Assembly (NCBI GenBank): GCA_035556655.1
Contig: DATMFW010000093.1
Span: 4,934 to 68,933 of the forward strand
DNA: 64,000 nt
Source of the DNA: JBDSKH01 sp035556655
GTDB taxonomy: Bacteria; Actinomycetota; Actinomycetes; Actinomycetales; Microbacteriaceae
Direction: 5' to 3'
Shown here: piece by piece, positions 33,759-42,740 of the stretch
Position numbering within the stretch: the first letter of the stretch is position 1
How the letters are laid out: each line of letters opens with the position of its first letter
Position numbers and translations under genes: made by a program
Notes under the pieces: model-generated
Told to the model about the DNA's origin: nothing
The model's input: the letters and a program-made list of their open reading frames with translations, nothing else
The model's database searches: none

Positions 33759-35171
33759 ATGTCCGACACCGCCACCAGCCTGCTCAGCCGCGTCTCCGCC
33801 CCCGAGGGTTCGGGGCGTGAGATCCCCGACGCCGCCACGGGTGAGGTGATCGGCCGGGCCCCCGAGGGCACGGTCGCCGATCTGGATGCGGCGGTCGCCG
33901 CGGCCCGCGCGGCGCAGCCCGCCTGGAACGCCCTCGGGCACGAGAAGCGCAGCGCGATCCTCAACGCGATCGCCGACAAGCTGGAGGCGAACGCGGAGGA
34001 GCTGGCCCGGCTGCTGTCGCGCGAGCAGGGCAAGCCCCTCAACGGACCCAACGCGCGGTTCGAGGTCGGGGCGTGCTCGGCATGGCTGCGGGCGACCGCG
34101 GCCACCCCCCTCGAGCCCGAGGTCGTCGTCGACGACGGCGACACCCACGCCGAGCTGGTCTACCGTCCGGTCGGGGTGGTGGGGGCCATCGGGCCATGGA
34201 ACTGGCCGCTGATGATCGGCATCTGGCAGATCGCGCCGTCGCTGCGCATGGGCAACACCGTCGTGGTGAAGCCGAGCGAGTTCACCCCGCTCAGCGTGCT
34301 CGCCATGGTGTCGCTGATGAACGAGGAGCTTCCGCCCGGGGTGCTCAATGTGGTGTCCGGCGGACGTGAGGTGGGCGCGCGGCTGGCGTCGCATCCGGAT
34401 GTCGACAAGGTGATGTTCACCGGATCGACCGCCACCGGGCGCAAGATCATCGAGAGCTCGGCCGGCAACCTGGCCCGCCTGACGCTGGAGCTCGGCGGCA
34501 ACGACGCCGGAATCATCCTGCCGGGCACCGACCCGGCGGCGATCGCCGAGGGCCTGTTCTGGGGCGCGTTCATCAACACCGGGCAGACCTGCGCGGCGCT
34601 GAAGCGGCTGTACGTGCACGACTCGATCTACGACGAGGTCATCGAGGCGCTCGCCGCCGTCGCGACGACGATGCCGATGGGCAACGGGCTCGACGAAGAC
34701 AACGTGCTCGGCCCGGTTCAGAACAAGAAGCAGTTCGACATCGTGGCGGGACTCGTCGAGGACGCGAAGAAGGCCGGCGGCCGCGTCGTCACCGGCGGCG
34801 CGCCCGCCTCCGAGCTGGGCGAGCTGTTCTACCCGGTCACGATCGTCGCCGACCTGAAGGACGGCGATCGGCTGGTGGACGAGGAGCAGTTCGGCCCCGC
34901 GCTGCCGGTCATCAGGTACTCGGATGTCGAGGACGCGATCGCGAGCGCGAACCGGCTCGACGTGGGGCTCGGCGCCTCGGTCTGGGGCCCGGATCGCGAC
35001 GCGGCCCGCGAGGTCGCCTCACGCATCGCGGCGGGCACCGTCTGGATCAACAGCCACGGCGGCGTGCACCCGATGATCCCGTTCGGCGGGGTCAAGGGCT
35101 CGGGCTACGGCCTGGAGTTCGGGGTCGAGGGGCTGAAGAGCGTCGCGGTGCCGCAGATCATCAACGGCTAG
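33759..35171 (+). CDS. NAD(P)-dependent aldehyde dehydrogenase (succinate-semialdehyde type)
   Basis: An aldehyde dehydrogenase of 470 residues. It has GPWNWPLMIGIWQIAPSL, the cofactor motif FTGSTATGRKI, the catalytic glutamate in LELGGND and the cysteine in TGQTCAALK. The closest style is the broad succinate-semialdehyde/aldehyde dehydrogenase group. In this cluster it could oxidise the arylacetaldehyde made by amine oxidase, or the succinate semialdehyde released by HpaI. A strong ribosome binding site (GAGGAGAG) precedes the ATG. It converges on the TetR gene. Confidence 0.9.
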   Translation: MSDTATSLLSRVSAPEGSGREIPDAATGEVIGRAPEGTVADLDAAVAAARAAQPAWNALGHEKRSAILNAIADKLEANAEELARLLSREQGKPLNGPNARFEVGACSAWLRATAATPLEPEVVVDDGDTHAELVYRPVGVVGAIGPWNWPLMIGIWQIAPSLRMGNTVVVKPSEFTPLSVLAMVSLMNEELPPGVLNVVSGGREVGARLASHPDVDKVMFTGSTATGRKIIESSAGNLARLTLELGGNDAGIILPGTDPAAIAEGLFWGAFINTGQTCAALKRLYVHDSIYDEVIEALAAVATTMPMGNGLDEDNVLGPVQNKKQFDIVAGLVEDAKKAGGRVVTGGAPASELGELFYPVTIVADLKDGDRLVDEEQFGPALPVIRYSDVEDAIASANRLDVGLGASVWGPDRDAAREVASRIAAGTVWINSHGGVHPMIPFGGVKGSGYGLEFGVEGLKSVAVPQIING

Positions 35172-35177
35172 CCGGAC

Positions 35178-35768
35178 TCAGGCGCGGTAGGGCGCGAGCG
35201 CGTGCTGCACCAGCGTCCACTGCCGCGTCGGCGAGCCGATCGAGGTGCGCACCACGTGCTCGATCTGCTGCGCGGCGGTGAGCGCGAGAAGCGTGTCGAC
35301 GATCTCGTCGACCGGGATGCCGCGGCGCAGCTCGCCCCTGTCGATCGCCTCGTGCATGTGGCCGGTCAGCACGCCGCGCCAGTCGGCTTCGACGTCGCTG
35401 ACCACCCGGCCGAGAGCGGGCTGCCCGGCGACCCGGCCGAAGAACGCGACCACCACCGCGGCCTCCTGCTGAGTCGTCGGGTCGAGCGGCAGCATCTCGC
35501 GGAGCGCCGCCTCGACGGCCGCCATGCCCGTGGACTCGCCGATGGCGGCACGGATGCGGTCGGTGGTGTTGGCATAGACCCGCTGGAACGCGGCGAGCAG
35601 CACCTGGTCGAAGTCGTCGAAGTAGTGCCAGAGGCCGCCGGTGGCGACGCCGAGCTCGGCGGCGATGGCTCGGGAGGTGGCCGCAGCGGCGCCCTCGCGC
35701 GCGACGACGGCGAGGTAGGCGTCGACGATCTCGGTGCGCCGGGCGGTTCGGTCGACGATCTTGGGCAC
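35178..35768 (-). CDS. TetR family regulator of the amine oxidase region
   Basis: A 196-residue regulator. The helix-turn-helix (about 12-58) has TSRAIAAELGVATGGLWHYFDDF, and the C-terminal half is a BetI-like dimerisation/ligand domain. It diverges from the amine oxidase gene, and the gap carries a perfect ATTGAGC-N4-GCTCAAT palindrome. A near-identical site lies before the permease gene, so this protein probably represses amine uptake and oxidation. The start is a GTG (MPKIVDRTARR). Confidence 0.88.
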   Translation of the reverse strand: MPKIVDRTARRTEIVDAYLAVVAREGAAAATSRAIAAELGVATGGLWHYFDDFDQVLLAAFQRVYANTTDRIRAAIGESTGMAAVEAALREMLPLDPTTQQEAAVVVAFFGRVAGQPALGRVVSDVEADWRGVLTGHMHEAIDRGELRRGIPVDEIVDTLLALTAAQQIEHVVRTSIGSPTRQWTLVQHALAPYRA

Positions 35769-35835
35769 GGGGCCATTCTTCCGGAAGACGAGGGCGGTTA
35801 CTGCCGTTCGGAATCATGCGCGGATCGGCAAGGAG

Positions 35836-35853
35836 ATTGAGCGATTGCTCAAT
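35836..35853. promoter_or_regulatory. TetR-type operator before the amine oxidase gene
   Basis: ATTGAGC-GATT-GCTCAAT is a perfect 7-4-7 palindrome. It ends at a -10-like TAAACT (35853-35858), which stands six bases before the amine oxidase ATG, so the mRNA may be leaderless and the operator would block the promoter core. Confidence 0.72.
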
Positions 35854-35864
35854 AAACTAGCCGC

Positions 35865-37766
35865 ATGACCCCGCACCCTCTCGCCCGCCTCAGCGCCGCC
35901 GAGATCGACGCCGCCCACGACATCGCCGCAGCGGCGGGTCTCGTCACCGACGCCACCCGGTTCTCGTATGTGATGCTGCGCGAGCCCGACAAGTCCGAGG
36001 TGCTGGCCGGCACCGCGGACCTGCCGCGCGAGGTGAGCATGCTGCTGACCGAGCTCGGCTCGCCCGTCCGGGTGCGCAGCGTCGTCGTCGACCTTCGTTC
36101 GTCCACCGTCAGCGAGGTCGACGAACTCGACCCGCGCATCGACGGCTTCGGGCCGACGCTCGACGAGGACTTCGTGCTCGGCGACGAGATCGTCAAGGCC
36201 GACGCCGACTGGGTGGCCGCGATCGCCCGGCGCGGGATCACCGACCTCGACACCGTCCGCACCGTCCCGCTGTCGGCCGGCGTGTTCGGCTACGGCGACG
36301 AGGTCGGGCGCCGGGTCTACCGGGTGCTGGCGTTCCAGCAGCGCTACCCGACCGACTCGGCCTGGGCGCACCCCATCGACGGGGTCGTCGCGCACATCGA
36401 CATCGACGCTGCGCGGGTGCTGCGCGTCATCGAGACCCCGGTCGTGCACGTGCCCGAGGAGACGGGCGACTACCTCGACCCGCAGTACACCGGCCCGCTG
36501 CGCGACGCGCCGAAGCCGATCTCGATCACGCAGCCCGAGGGCGTGAGCTTCACCCTCGAGGACGACGTGCTGCACTGGCAGAACTGGAGCCTGCGCATCG
36601 GCTACAACGGCCGCGAGGGCCTCACCCTGCACCAGGTGCGCTTCGCCGGCCGCGACATCCTGTACCGCGGGGCGATCAGCGAGATGGTCGTCAACTACGG
36701 CGACCCGTCGCCGACGCACGCCTGGCAGAACTACTTCGACGTCAGCGAGTACCAGTTCGGGCGGCTCGCCAACGCGCTCGAGCTCGGGTGCGACTGCGTC
36801 GGCGAGATCACCTATCTGGATGCGGTGGTCGCCGATGATTTCGGGGCGCCCCGCATCCTGCCCAACGCCATCTGCATCCACGAAGAGGACGCCGGGGTGC
36901 TGTGGAAGCACCGCGACGACTTCTCGGGCTCGGCCGAGACCCGTCGCAACCGGCGCCTGGTGATCTCGTTCTTCGTGACGGTGGGCAACTACGACTACGG
37001 CTTCTACTGGTACCTGGGGCTCGACGGCTCGATCCGGCTGGAGTGCAAGGCCACCGGCATCGTCTTCCCCTCGGGTGACAGCGGCGAGCGCGACTTCACC
37101 ACGCCTCTCGCCCCCGGGCTCGGGGCTCCGGTGCACCAGCACATGTTCTGCGCGCGGCTCGACATGACCGTCGACGGGGTGCGCAACGCCGTCGACGAGA
37201 TCGACGTGCAGCGCGTGCCGATCAGCGCGGACAACCCGTGGGGAAACGCGTTCACGCGTCGGGCGACGCGGCTGCGCCGCGAATCCGAGGCGATGCGGGA
37301 TGCGGCGGGCCACCTCGGCCGCGTCTGGCGCGTCAGCAGCGCCGAGGCTCTCAATCGTGCGGGCGAGCCGACCGCCTACGTGCTCCACCCGGAGGGGCAG
37401 CCGACACTGCTGAGCGCCGACGCCTCATCGACTCGCAAGCGGGCGGCGTTCGCGGCGCACAACCTGTGGGTGACGCGCTACGAGCGCGACGAACTCTGGG
37501 CGGCGGGCTACACGGTGAATCAGCACCCCGGCGGCAACGGTCTGCCCCGCTACACCGCCGCCGACCGCGACATCGACGGGCACGACATCGTGCTGTGGCA
37601 CAGCTTCGGGCTGACGCATTTCCCGCGCATCGAGGACTGGCCGATCATGCCCGTCGACACGGCGGGGTTCGTGCTGAAGCCGCACGGGTTCTTCGACCGC
37701 AACCCCACGGTCGACCTGCCCGCCGAGTCCGCCGCCTGCCACCCGGCGCACCAGCACCACCACTGA
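35865..37766 (+). CDS. Copper amine oxidase (primary-amine/tyramine oxidase)
   Basis: A 633-residue copper- and topaquinone-dependent amine oxidase that converts primary amines with O2 to aldehyde, ammonia and H2O2. The cofactor tyrosine is Y376 in the N-Y-D consensus (VGNYDYGF). The catalytic base is about D292 in YFDVSEYQFG. The copper ligands are H424 and H426 (HQH) and H585 (THFPRIEDWP). There is no signal peptide, so it is cytoplasmic like other actinobacterial tyramine/histamine oxidases. No ribosome binding site is seen. Context with arylaldehyde and homoprotocatechuate genes points to phenethylamine-type substrates. Confidence 0.94.
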   Translation: MTPHPLARLSAAEIDAAHDIAAAAGLVTDATRFSYVMLREPDKSEVLAGTADLPREVSMLLTELGSPVRVRSVVVDLRSSTVSEVDELDPRIDGFGPTLDEDFVLGDEIVKADADWVAAIARRGITDLDTVRTVPLSAGVFGYGDEVGRRVYRVLAFQQRYPTDSAWAHPIDGVVAHIDIDAARVLRVIETPVVHVPEETGDYLDPQYTGPLRDAPKPISITQPEGVSFTLEDDVLHWQNWSLRIGYNGREGLTLHQVRFAGRDILYRGAISEMVVNYGDPSPTHAWQNYFDVSEYQFGRLANALELGCDCVGEITYLDAVVADDFGAPRILPNAICIHEEDAGVLWKHRDDFSGSAETRRNRRLVISFFVTVGNYDYGFYWYLGLDGSIRLECKATGIVFPSGDSGERDFTTPLAPGLGAPVHQHMFCARLDMTVDGVRNAVDEIDVQRVPISADNPWGNAFTRRATRLRRESEAMRDAAGHLGRVWRVSSAEALNRAGEPTAYVLHPEGQPTLLSADASSTRKRAAFAAHNLWVTRYERDELWAAGYTVNQHPGGNGLPRYTAADRDIDGHDIVLWHSFGLTHFPRIEDWPIMPVDTAGFVLKPHGFFDRNPTVDLPAESAACHPAHQHHH

Positions 37767-37778
37767 CGTTCCTGACGT

Positions 37779-37860
37779 TCCAAATCACGGATCCGCGGCG
37801 GCACGGGGGCCGCGCGGCCCGAGTCTGCGCGACGGGGGTCTCACGGATCCGTGATTTGGA
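37779..37860. repeat. 17-bp perfect inverted repeat between convergent genes
   Basis: TCCAAATCACGGATCCG (37779-37795) is repeated inverted at 37844-37860, with a 48-base GC-rich centre. It fills the gap between the amine oxidase and permease stops. It could be a bidirectional terminator or a short mobile repeat; there is no U-tract on either side. Confidence 0.75.
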
Positions 37861-37871
37861 GACGGGGAGGG

Positions 37872-39347
37872 CTACGAGCCGGCGTCGTTCCCGTGCCCGA
37901 GCCTGCTGTAGAGCTCGGGGTCGGAGCGTCGGAGCGCCAGGCCCCAGATCACCCCGGCGATCCCCGGTACCACCACGATCGCGGGGAGGATGTACGACAC
38001 CGCGTTCGACTCGCTCTGCCCGAGCAGCACGTCGAAGTTGGTGAGGATGAGGACGAACACCGTGCCGAGGGCGAGGAACGCCAGCACGGGTGCGACCAGC
38101 CGCGATCCGACACCGACGCCGCGGGCGTCGCGCCGGAAGTAGCCGATCACGGCGAGCGACACGAGGGCCATCAGCAGCACGAGACCCATGGCTCCGGTGT
38201 TGGGGAGCCAGCTGAACAGAGTCACCACCGGGAACGCGGGTCCGTACTCGGAGCCGATGCCGCCGAACGCGAACGCCAGAACGACGATGAGCGCCGTGAC
38301 CGACTGCACGAGCGAGCCGGCGCGCGGGGCGCCGCCGGCGGCCACGCCGGAGAGCCGTTTCGGCAGGAGGCCCTCGCGGGCGAGCGAGAAGGTGTACCGG
38401 GCGACGGCATTGTGGAAGCTGACCAGCGAGGCGAGCACGCTCGTGATGAAGAACACCGACATCAGGTCGATCCACACGGTGCCGAGGTTCTGCGCGACGA
38501 TGCCGAAGAACAGCGGGGGGCCGGCCTCCTCGGGACCGATGCCGGCGGGGTCGGTGATCGTGCCGACCCCGATGCCGAGTGCGAGGGCCCAGGACGAGAC
38601 GGCGTAGAACACCCCGATCACTCCGAGGGCGAGGAAGGTGGCCCGGCGCACGGTGCGCTTCGGGTCTTTCGCCTCTTCGCCGTAGATCGCCGCACCCTCG
38701 AATCCCATGAACGCGGCGATGCCGAACGACAGGGCGGCGCCGATCGCGGGAGTGAACAGCGCTGCGGGGCTCAGGGGCTCGGCGCTGAAGCCGCTCGCCG
38801 GGTTGGCGAAGGCCACGATGTCGAAGATCAGCACCAGCACGAACTCGATGGCCACGAGCACCCCGAGCACCTTCGCCGAGAGGTCGATGCGGTTGACTCC
38901 GAAGATGCCGACCACGATGATGCCGACGATGACGACGGCCCACCACGGGATCTCGGCGCCCGTCTTCTCCTGGATGAACATCGCCACCTGGAATCCGAAG
39001 ATGCCGTAGATGCCGATCTGCATCGCGTTATACGACACGAGTGCGATGAGGGCCGAGCCCACGCCGAACGGACGGCCGAGCCCCTGCGCGACATAGGCGT
39101 AGAAGGCTCCGGCGTTCGTGATGAACCGGCTCATGGCCGCGTAGCCGATCGCGAACAGCGCGAGGGCCGCCGCCAGCAGGATGTAGCCGAGCGGGACGCC
39201 CGCCACGTGCGTGACGCTGTAGGTCGTGGTCACACCGCCGGCGACGACGGTGAGGGGTGCGGATGCGGCGACGATCAGGAAGGTGATCGCGACGACGCCG
39301 AGACGCTTCTTCTCGGCCAGTTGCGGGGGTGCCTCGGGCTTCGCCAT
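37872..39347 (-). CDS. APC-family amino acid/amine permease
   Basis: A 491-residue transporter with about twelve to fourteen hydrophobic segments. The first helix has the APC motif IVAASAPLTVVAGG. Later come FMGFEGAAIYGEEAKDPKRTV and a FHNAVARYTFSLAREGLLP block, both typical of the amino acid-polyamine-organocation superfamily. It probably imports the amine substrate or a related amino acid by proton symport. The start ATG 39347 follows GGAG; a GTG at 39365 lies in the same frame. A TetR-type operator at 39462 matches that of the amine oxidase gene. Confidence 0.9.
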   Translation of the reverse strand: MAKPEAPPQLAEKKRLGVVAITFLIVAASAPLTVVAGGVTTTYSVTHVAGVPLGYILLAAALALFAIGYAAMSRFITNAGAFYAYVAQGLGRPFGVGSALIALVSYNAMQIGIYGIFGFQVAMFIQEKTGAEIPWWAVVIVGIIVVGIFGVNRIDLSAKVLGVLVAIEFVLVLIFDIVAFANPASGFSAEPLSPAALFTPAIGAALSFGIAAFMGFEGAAIYGEEAKDPKRTVRRATFLALGVIGVFYAVSSWALALGIGVGTITDPAGIGPEEAGPPLFFGIVAQNLGTVWIDLMSVFFITSVLASLVSFHNAVARYTFSLAREGLLPKRLSGVAAGGAPRAGSLVQSVTALIVVLAFAFGGIGSEYGPAFPVVTLFSWLPNTGAMGLVLLMALVSLAVIGYFRRDARGVGVGSRLVAPVLAFLALGTVFVLILTNFDVLLGQSESNAVSYILPAIVVVPGIAGVIWGLALRRSDPELYSRLGHGNDAGS

Positions 39348-39461
39348 TGACTGCTCCGTTCTCACGGCCGCGCCGGGTGCGGGCCTGCGCCCTCAGCCTC
39401 CCGATCCTCGGAGGTACGCCCTTAGCCCGGCGGAGCACTCCACTTGTACCAGAGCGCGTAA

Positions 39462-39479
39462 ATCGAGCGGGCGCTCAAT
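39462..39479. promoter_or_regulatory. TetR-type operator before the permease gene
   Basis: ATCGAGC-GGGC-GCTCAAT has the same 7-4-7 layout as the site at 35836 and differs in one arm base only. It lies about 115 bases upstream of the permease start, on the side expected for its promoter. Confidence 0.65.
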
Positions 39480-39485
39480 AACGGC

Positions 39486-39518
39486 GGACTCGACACGCGC
39501 CTTCGGCGCTACCCGACC
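39486..39518 (-). repeat. Short palindromic repeat, copy D
   Basis: On the minus strand it reads GGTCGGGTAGC-stem-GCGTGTCGAGTCC with hairpin GCGCC-GAA-GGCGC, a 33-base match to copies A and B. It stands just after the hpaD gene on that strand. Confidence 0.7.
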
Positions 39519-39532
39519 GGCTCGAAGGCCCC

Positions 39533-40588
39533 TCAGAGCTGGTGGCCCAGCTTGAACCCCTCGTCGGTGTCGCCCTTGCGCGTGTATGAGAAGCCGTCCG
39601 CGCCGATGGTGACCGCGGCCTCCGAGGGCTCTTCGCGCTCCTCGACGGGCACCGGCTGCCCGTCGAGGTCGAGCACGAGCGACGCCTCGGTGTACCAGGA
39701 CGGCACGACGGGGTTGCCCCACCAGTCGCGGCGCTGGTTGTCGTGCACGTCCCAGCGCACCACCGGGTTGTCGGGGTCGCCGGTGTAGTAGTCCTGCGTG
39801 TAGATCTCGATGCGGTGACCGTCGGGGTCGAGGATGTACAGGTAGAACGCGTTCGACACACCGTGCCGGCCGGGCCCGCGCTCGATGCGGTCGCTGATGC
39901 GCAGGGCGCCGAGCTTGTCGCAGATCGCGATGATGTTGTGCTTCTCGTGCGTGGCGAAAGCGATGTGGTGGAGGCGGGGGCCGGCCCCGCCGGTGAGCGC
40001 GGTGTCGTGCACGGTCGCCTTGCGCCGCATCCACGCCGCGTAGACGACCCCGTCGGAGTCTTCGATGTCTTCGGTGACCCGGAACCCGACCCCCTCGAGG
40101 TAGGCGATGCCGGCGGGCACGTCGGGGGTGACCTGGTTGAAGTGGTCGAGCCGTACGAGGGCACCGGGGGTGTGCAGGTCGTAGTGCCAGGCGAGGCGCT
40201 CGACGTGCTCGACGGCGTAGAAGAACTCGTAGGTGAAGCCGAGCGGGTCGCTCACCCGGACGGCGTCGCCGATGCCGTCGGCGAAGCCCTCCGGCCGCCG
40301 CTCGGTGCGGCAGCCGAGGCTCTGGTAGTGCGCCTCGGCCTTGTCGACGTCGTCGGGGGTTCGCACCCGGAACGCGAGTGCGGCGGCGGCCGCGACCGGC
40401 CCCTGACGCAGCACCAGGTTGTGGTGGATGAACTCCTCGAGGGTCCGCAGGTAGATCGCGTTCTCGTCCTCCTTGGTCACGACGAGGCCGAGCACGTCGA
40501 CGTAGAACTCACGGGACGCGACGAGGTCGGTGACGATCAGTTCCGCGTAGGCGCAGCGGACGATGTCGAAGGGCGGGTTGGCACTCAT
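39533..40588 (-). CDS. hpaD: 3,4-dihydroxyphenylacetate 2,3-dioxygenase
   Basis: A 351-residue extradiol dioxygenase of the vicinal oxygen chelate fold that opens homoprotocatechuate between C2 and C3. The metal ligands are expected at H in LDHFNQVTP, H in LHHIAFATHEKHN and E in RIEIYTQDYY, all present. The length and the C-terminal extension (NPVVPSWYTEASLVLDLDG) fit the Brevibacterium/Arthrobacter enzyme type, which uses iron or manganese. The start ATG overlaps the hpaE stop as ATGA, so the gene is last in the operon FAH-RraA, GntR, hpaE, hpaD. Confidence 0.94.
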   Translation of the reverse strand: MSANPPFDIVRCAYAELIVTDLVASREFYVDVLGLVVTKEDENAIYLRTLEEFIHHNLVLRQGPVAAAAALAFRVRTPDDVDKAEAHYQSLGCRTERRPEGFADGIGDAVRVSDPLGFTYEFFYAVEHVERLAWHYDLHTPGALVRLDHFNQVTPDVPAGIAYLEGVGFRVTEDIEDSDGVVYAAWMRRKATVHDTALTGGAGPRLHHIAFATHEKHNIIAICDKLGALRISDRIERGPGRHGVSNAFYLYILDPDGHRIEIYTQDYYTGDPDNPVVRWDVHDNQRRDWWGNPVVPSWYTEASLVLDLDGQPVPVEEREEPSEAAVTIGADGFSYTRKGDTDEGFKLGHQL

Positions 40589-42078
40589 GATGCTCCAAAG
40601 CGGGGGGTGTGGACGGCGCCGAGCGTGATGTGCACGGCCTGCTGGTCGGTGTAGAAGTCGATCGAGCGGTACCCGCCCTCGTGTCCGAGGCCCGAGGCCT
40701 TGACGCCGCCGAACGGGGTACGCAGATCGCGGACGTTGTGCGAGTTGAGCCAGACCATGCCGGCCTCGACGTTCTGGGCGAACGTGTGGGCGCGCTGCAG
40801 GTCGGTGGTCCAGATGTAGGCGGCGAGACCGTACTTCACACCGTTGGCGAGTTCGAGCGCCTCGGCGTCGGTGTCGAACGGGGTGATGGCGACGACGGGC
40901 CCGAAGATCTCCTCCTGGAAGATGCGCGCCGTCGCCGGGACGTCGGCGAACACCGTCGGGGCGACGTAGTTGCCGGTGTCGAGACCCTCGGGGCGCCCGC
41001 CGCCGGCGAGCAACCGGCCCTCGGTCTTGCCGATCTCGACGTAGCTCATCACCTTGTCGTAGTGCTCGGGGTGTACGAGCGCACCGACCTCGGTCTTCTC
41101 GTCGTGCGGGTCGCCGACGACGATGTTCTTCGCCCGCTCGGCGTACCGCGACAGGAACTCGTCGTAGATCGGACGCTCGACCAGGATGCGGCTTCCGGCG
41201 GTGCAGCGCTCGCCGTTCAGCGAGAACACCCCGAACAGCGTGGAGTCGATGGCGGCGTCGAGGTCGGCGTCGGCGAACACGACGGCGGGGCTCTTGCCAC
41301 CGAGTTCCATCGACAGGCCCTTCAGCATCGGGGCGGCGTTGCCGAAGATGATCTGCCCGGTGCGGCTCTCGCCGGTGAACGAGATCAGCGGCACCCCGGG
41401 GTGCTTCACGAGCGCGTCGCCGGCGTCCTCGCCGAGTCCGTTCACCAGGTTGAACACGCCCTGCGGCAGGCCGGCGGCTTCGAAGATGCCCGCCCACAGC
41501 GACGCCGACAGCGGTGTGAACTCGGCGGGTTTCAGCACGACGGTGCAGCCGGATGCGAGGGCGGGCGCGAGCTTCCAGCTCTCGAGCATGAAAGGCGTGT
41601 TCCACGGGGTGATGAGACCCGCGACCCCGATCGGCTTGCGGTTGACGTAGTTCACCTGCGCGCCCGGGACCTTGTAGGTGTCGTCGGACTGGGCGACGAT
41701 CAGGTCGGCGAAGAACCGGAAGTTCTCGGCCGCACGCTGCGCCTGACCGAGCGCCTGCGTGATGGGCAGGCCGGTGTCGAAGGTCTCGAGTTCGGCGAGT
41801 TCGCGATCGCGCGCCTCCACCGCATCCGCGATCTTGTTGAGGACGCGCGCGCGCTCGCGGGGTTTCATGCGCGGCCAGGGCCCCTCGGTGAACGCGCGCG
41901 TCGCCGCGGCGACCGCGAGGTCGATGTCGGCCTTCTTTCCGGCCGAGGCCTGGATGTAGGTCTCGTTGGTCACGGGGTCGAGCACGTCGAAGGTGTCGCC
42001 GTCGACGCTGTCGACGAACGCACCGTCGATGTAGTGCTGGATGCGATCCGGCAGGTTCTCAGGGATGAAATGGGTCAT
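40585..42078 (-). CDS. hpaE: 5-carboxymethyl-2-hydroxymuconate semialdehyde dehydrogenase
   Basis: A 497-residue aldehyde dehydrogenase that oxidises the HpaD ring-cleavage product. It has TPWNTPFMLESWKLAPALASG, the cofactor motif FTGESRTGQ, the glutamate in MELGGKSP and the cysteine in NGERCTAG. The IGVAGLITPWN and DLRTPFGGVKASGLG segments match HpaE. Both ends overlap neighbours (GntR stop upstream, hpaD start downstream) as ATGA, so it is in a coupled operon. Confidence 0.93.
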   Translation of the reverse strand: MTHFIPENLPDRIQHYIDGAFVDSVDGDTFDVLDPVTNETYIQASAGKKADIDLAVAAATRAFTEGPWPRMKPRERARVLNKIADAVEARDRELAELETFDTGLPITQALGQAQRAAENFRFFADLIVAQSDDTYKVPGAQVNYVNRKPIGVAGLITPWNTPFMLESWKLAPALASGCTVVLKPAEFTPLSASLWAGIFEAAGLPQGVFNLVNGLGEDAGDALVKHPGVPLISFTGESRTGQIIFGNAAPMLKGLSMELGGKSPAVVFADADLDAAIDSTLFGVFSLNGERCTAGSRILVERPIYDEFLSRYAERAKNIVVGDPHDEKTEVGALVHPEHYDKVMSYVEIGKTEGRLLAGGGRPEGLDTGNYVAPTVFADVPATARIFQEEIFGPVVAITPFDTDAEALELANGVKYGLAAYIWTTDLQRAHTFAQNVEAGMVWLNSHNVRDLRTPFGGVKASGLGHEGGYRSIDFYTDQQAVHITLGAVHTPRFGAS

Positions 42079-42740
42079 GAGGCATCTCTTTTGTGGGCGG
42101 ACTGGTGCGCGAGTACGGCGTCGAGCGTCGCCAGGCGGTGGCGGCGCGCCGACAGTTCGATGTCGAGCGGGTCGGCGCCCGACTCGAGGAGCTCGAGCAA
42201 TGCCTCGTGCTCGTCGACCGACTGCCGAGCGCGGCCGGGCACGAAGCTGAAACTCGAATCGCGCAGCGCCTTCAACCGGTTCCAGCCGCGATGCACGAGA
42301 TCGAGGATGTGCGGGTTCGGGCATTCGGCGAACAGCACGGTGTGGAACTCGAGGTTCAGCTCGGTGAAACGCAACGGCTCGAAGTGCTCGAGGCACTCGA
42401 TCATGAGCGCGTTGATCTGGCGAGCGCGCACGATCTGCTCCGGCGTGATCGCGGGGGCCGCCAGGGCGGTCGCAGCCCCCTCGACGAGCGCCAGAGTCTG
42501 CATGGTGTTGAGGTACTCGGTCTCTTCCAGCAGGGCGACCTGGGCGCCGACGTTGCGCTCGAAGGTGACCAGCCCTTCGGCTTCGAGCAGCCGGATCGCC
42601 TCGCGCACCGGCACGACGCTGACCTCGAGCTCTTTCGCGATGGCGCCGAGCACGAGCCGGTATCCGGGCACGAATCGGCCGTCGTCGATGCGCTGCTTGA
42701 TCCAGCGGTAGGCCTGCTGCGACTTGCTGAGCGAGCTCAT
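42075..42740 (-). CDS. GntR family regulator of the homoprotocatechuate genes
   Basis: A 221-residue regulator. The winged helix (about 8-70) has LVLGAIAKELEVSVVPVREAIRLLEAEGL, and an all-helical FCD ligand domain follows (about 80-205). The ligand is probably a pathway acid, by inference. It is encoded inside the operon, overlapping both neighbours by ATGA. Two palindromes of the type ATCGTATACGAT, before the FAH-RraA gene and before hpaH, are the likely targets. Confidence 0.88.
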   Translation of the reverse strand: MSSLSKSQQAYRWIKQRIDDGRFVPGYRLVLGAIAKELEVSVVPVREAIRLLEAEGLVTFERNVGAQVALLEETEYLNTMQTLALVEGAATALAAPAITPEQIVRARQINALMIECLEHFEPLRFTELNLEFHTVLFAECPNPHILDLVHRGWNRLKALRDSSFSFVPGRARQSVDEHEALLELLESGADPLDIELSARRHRLATLDAVLAHQSAHKRDAS

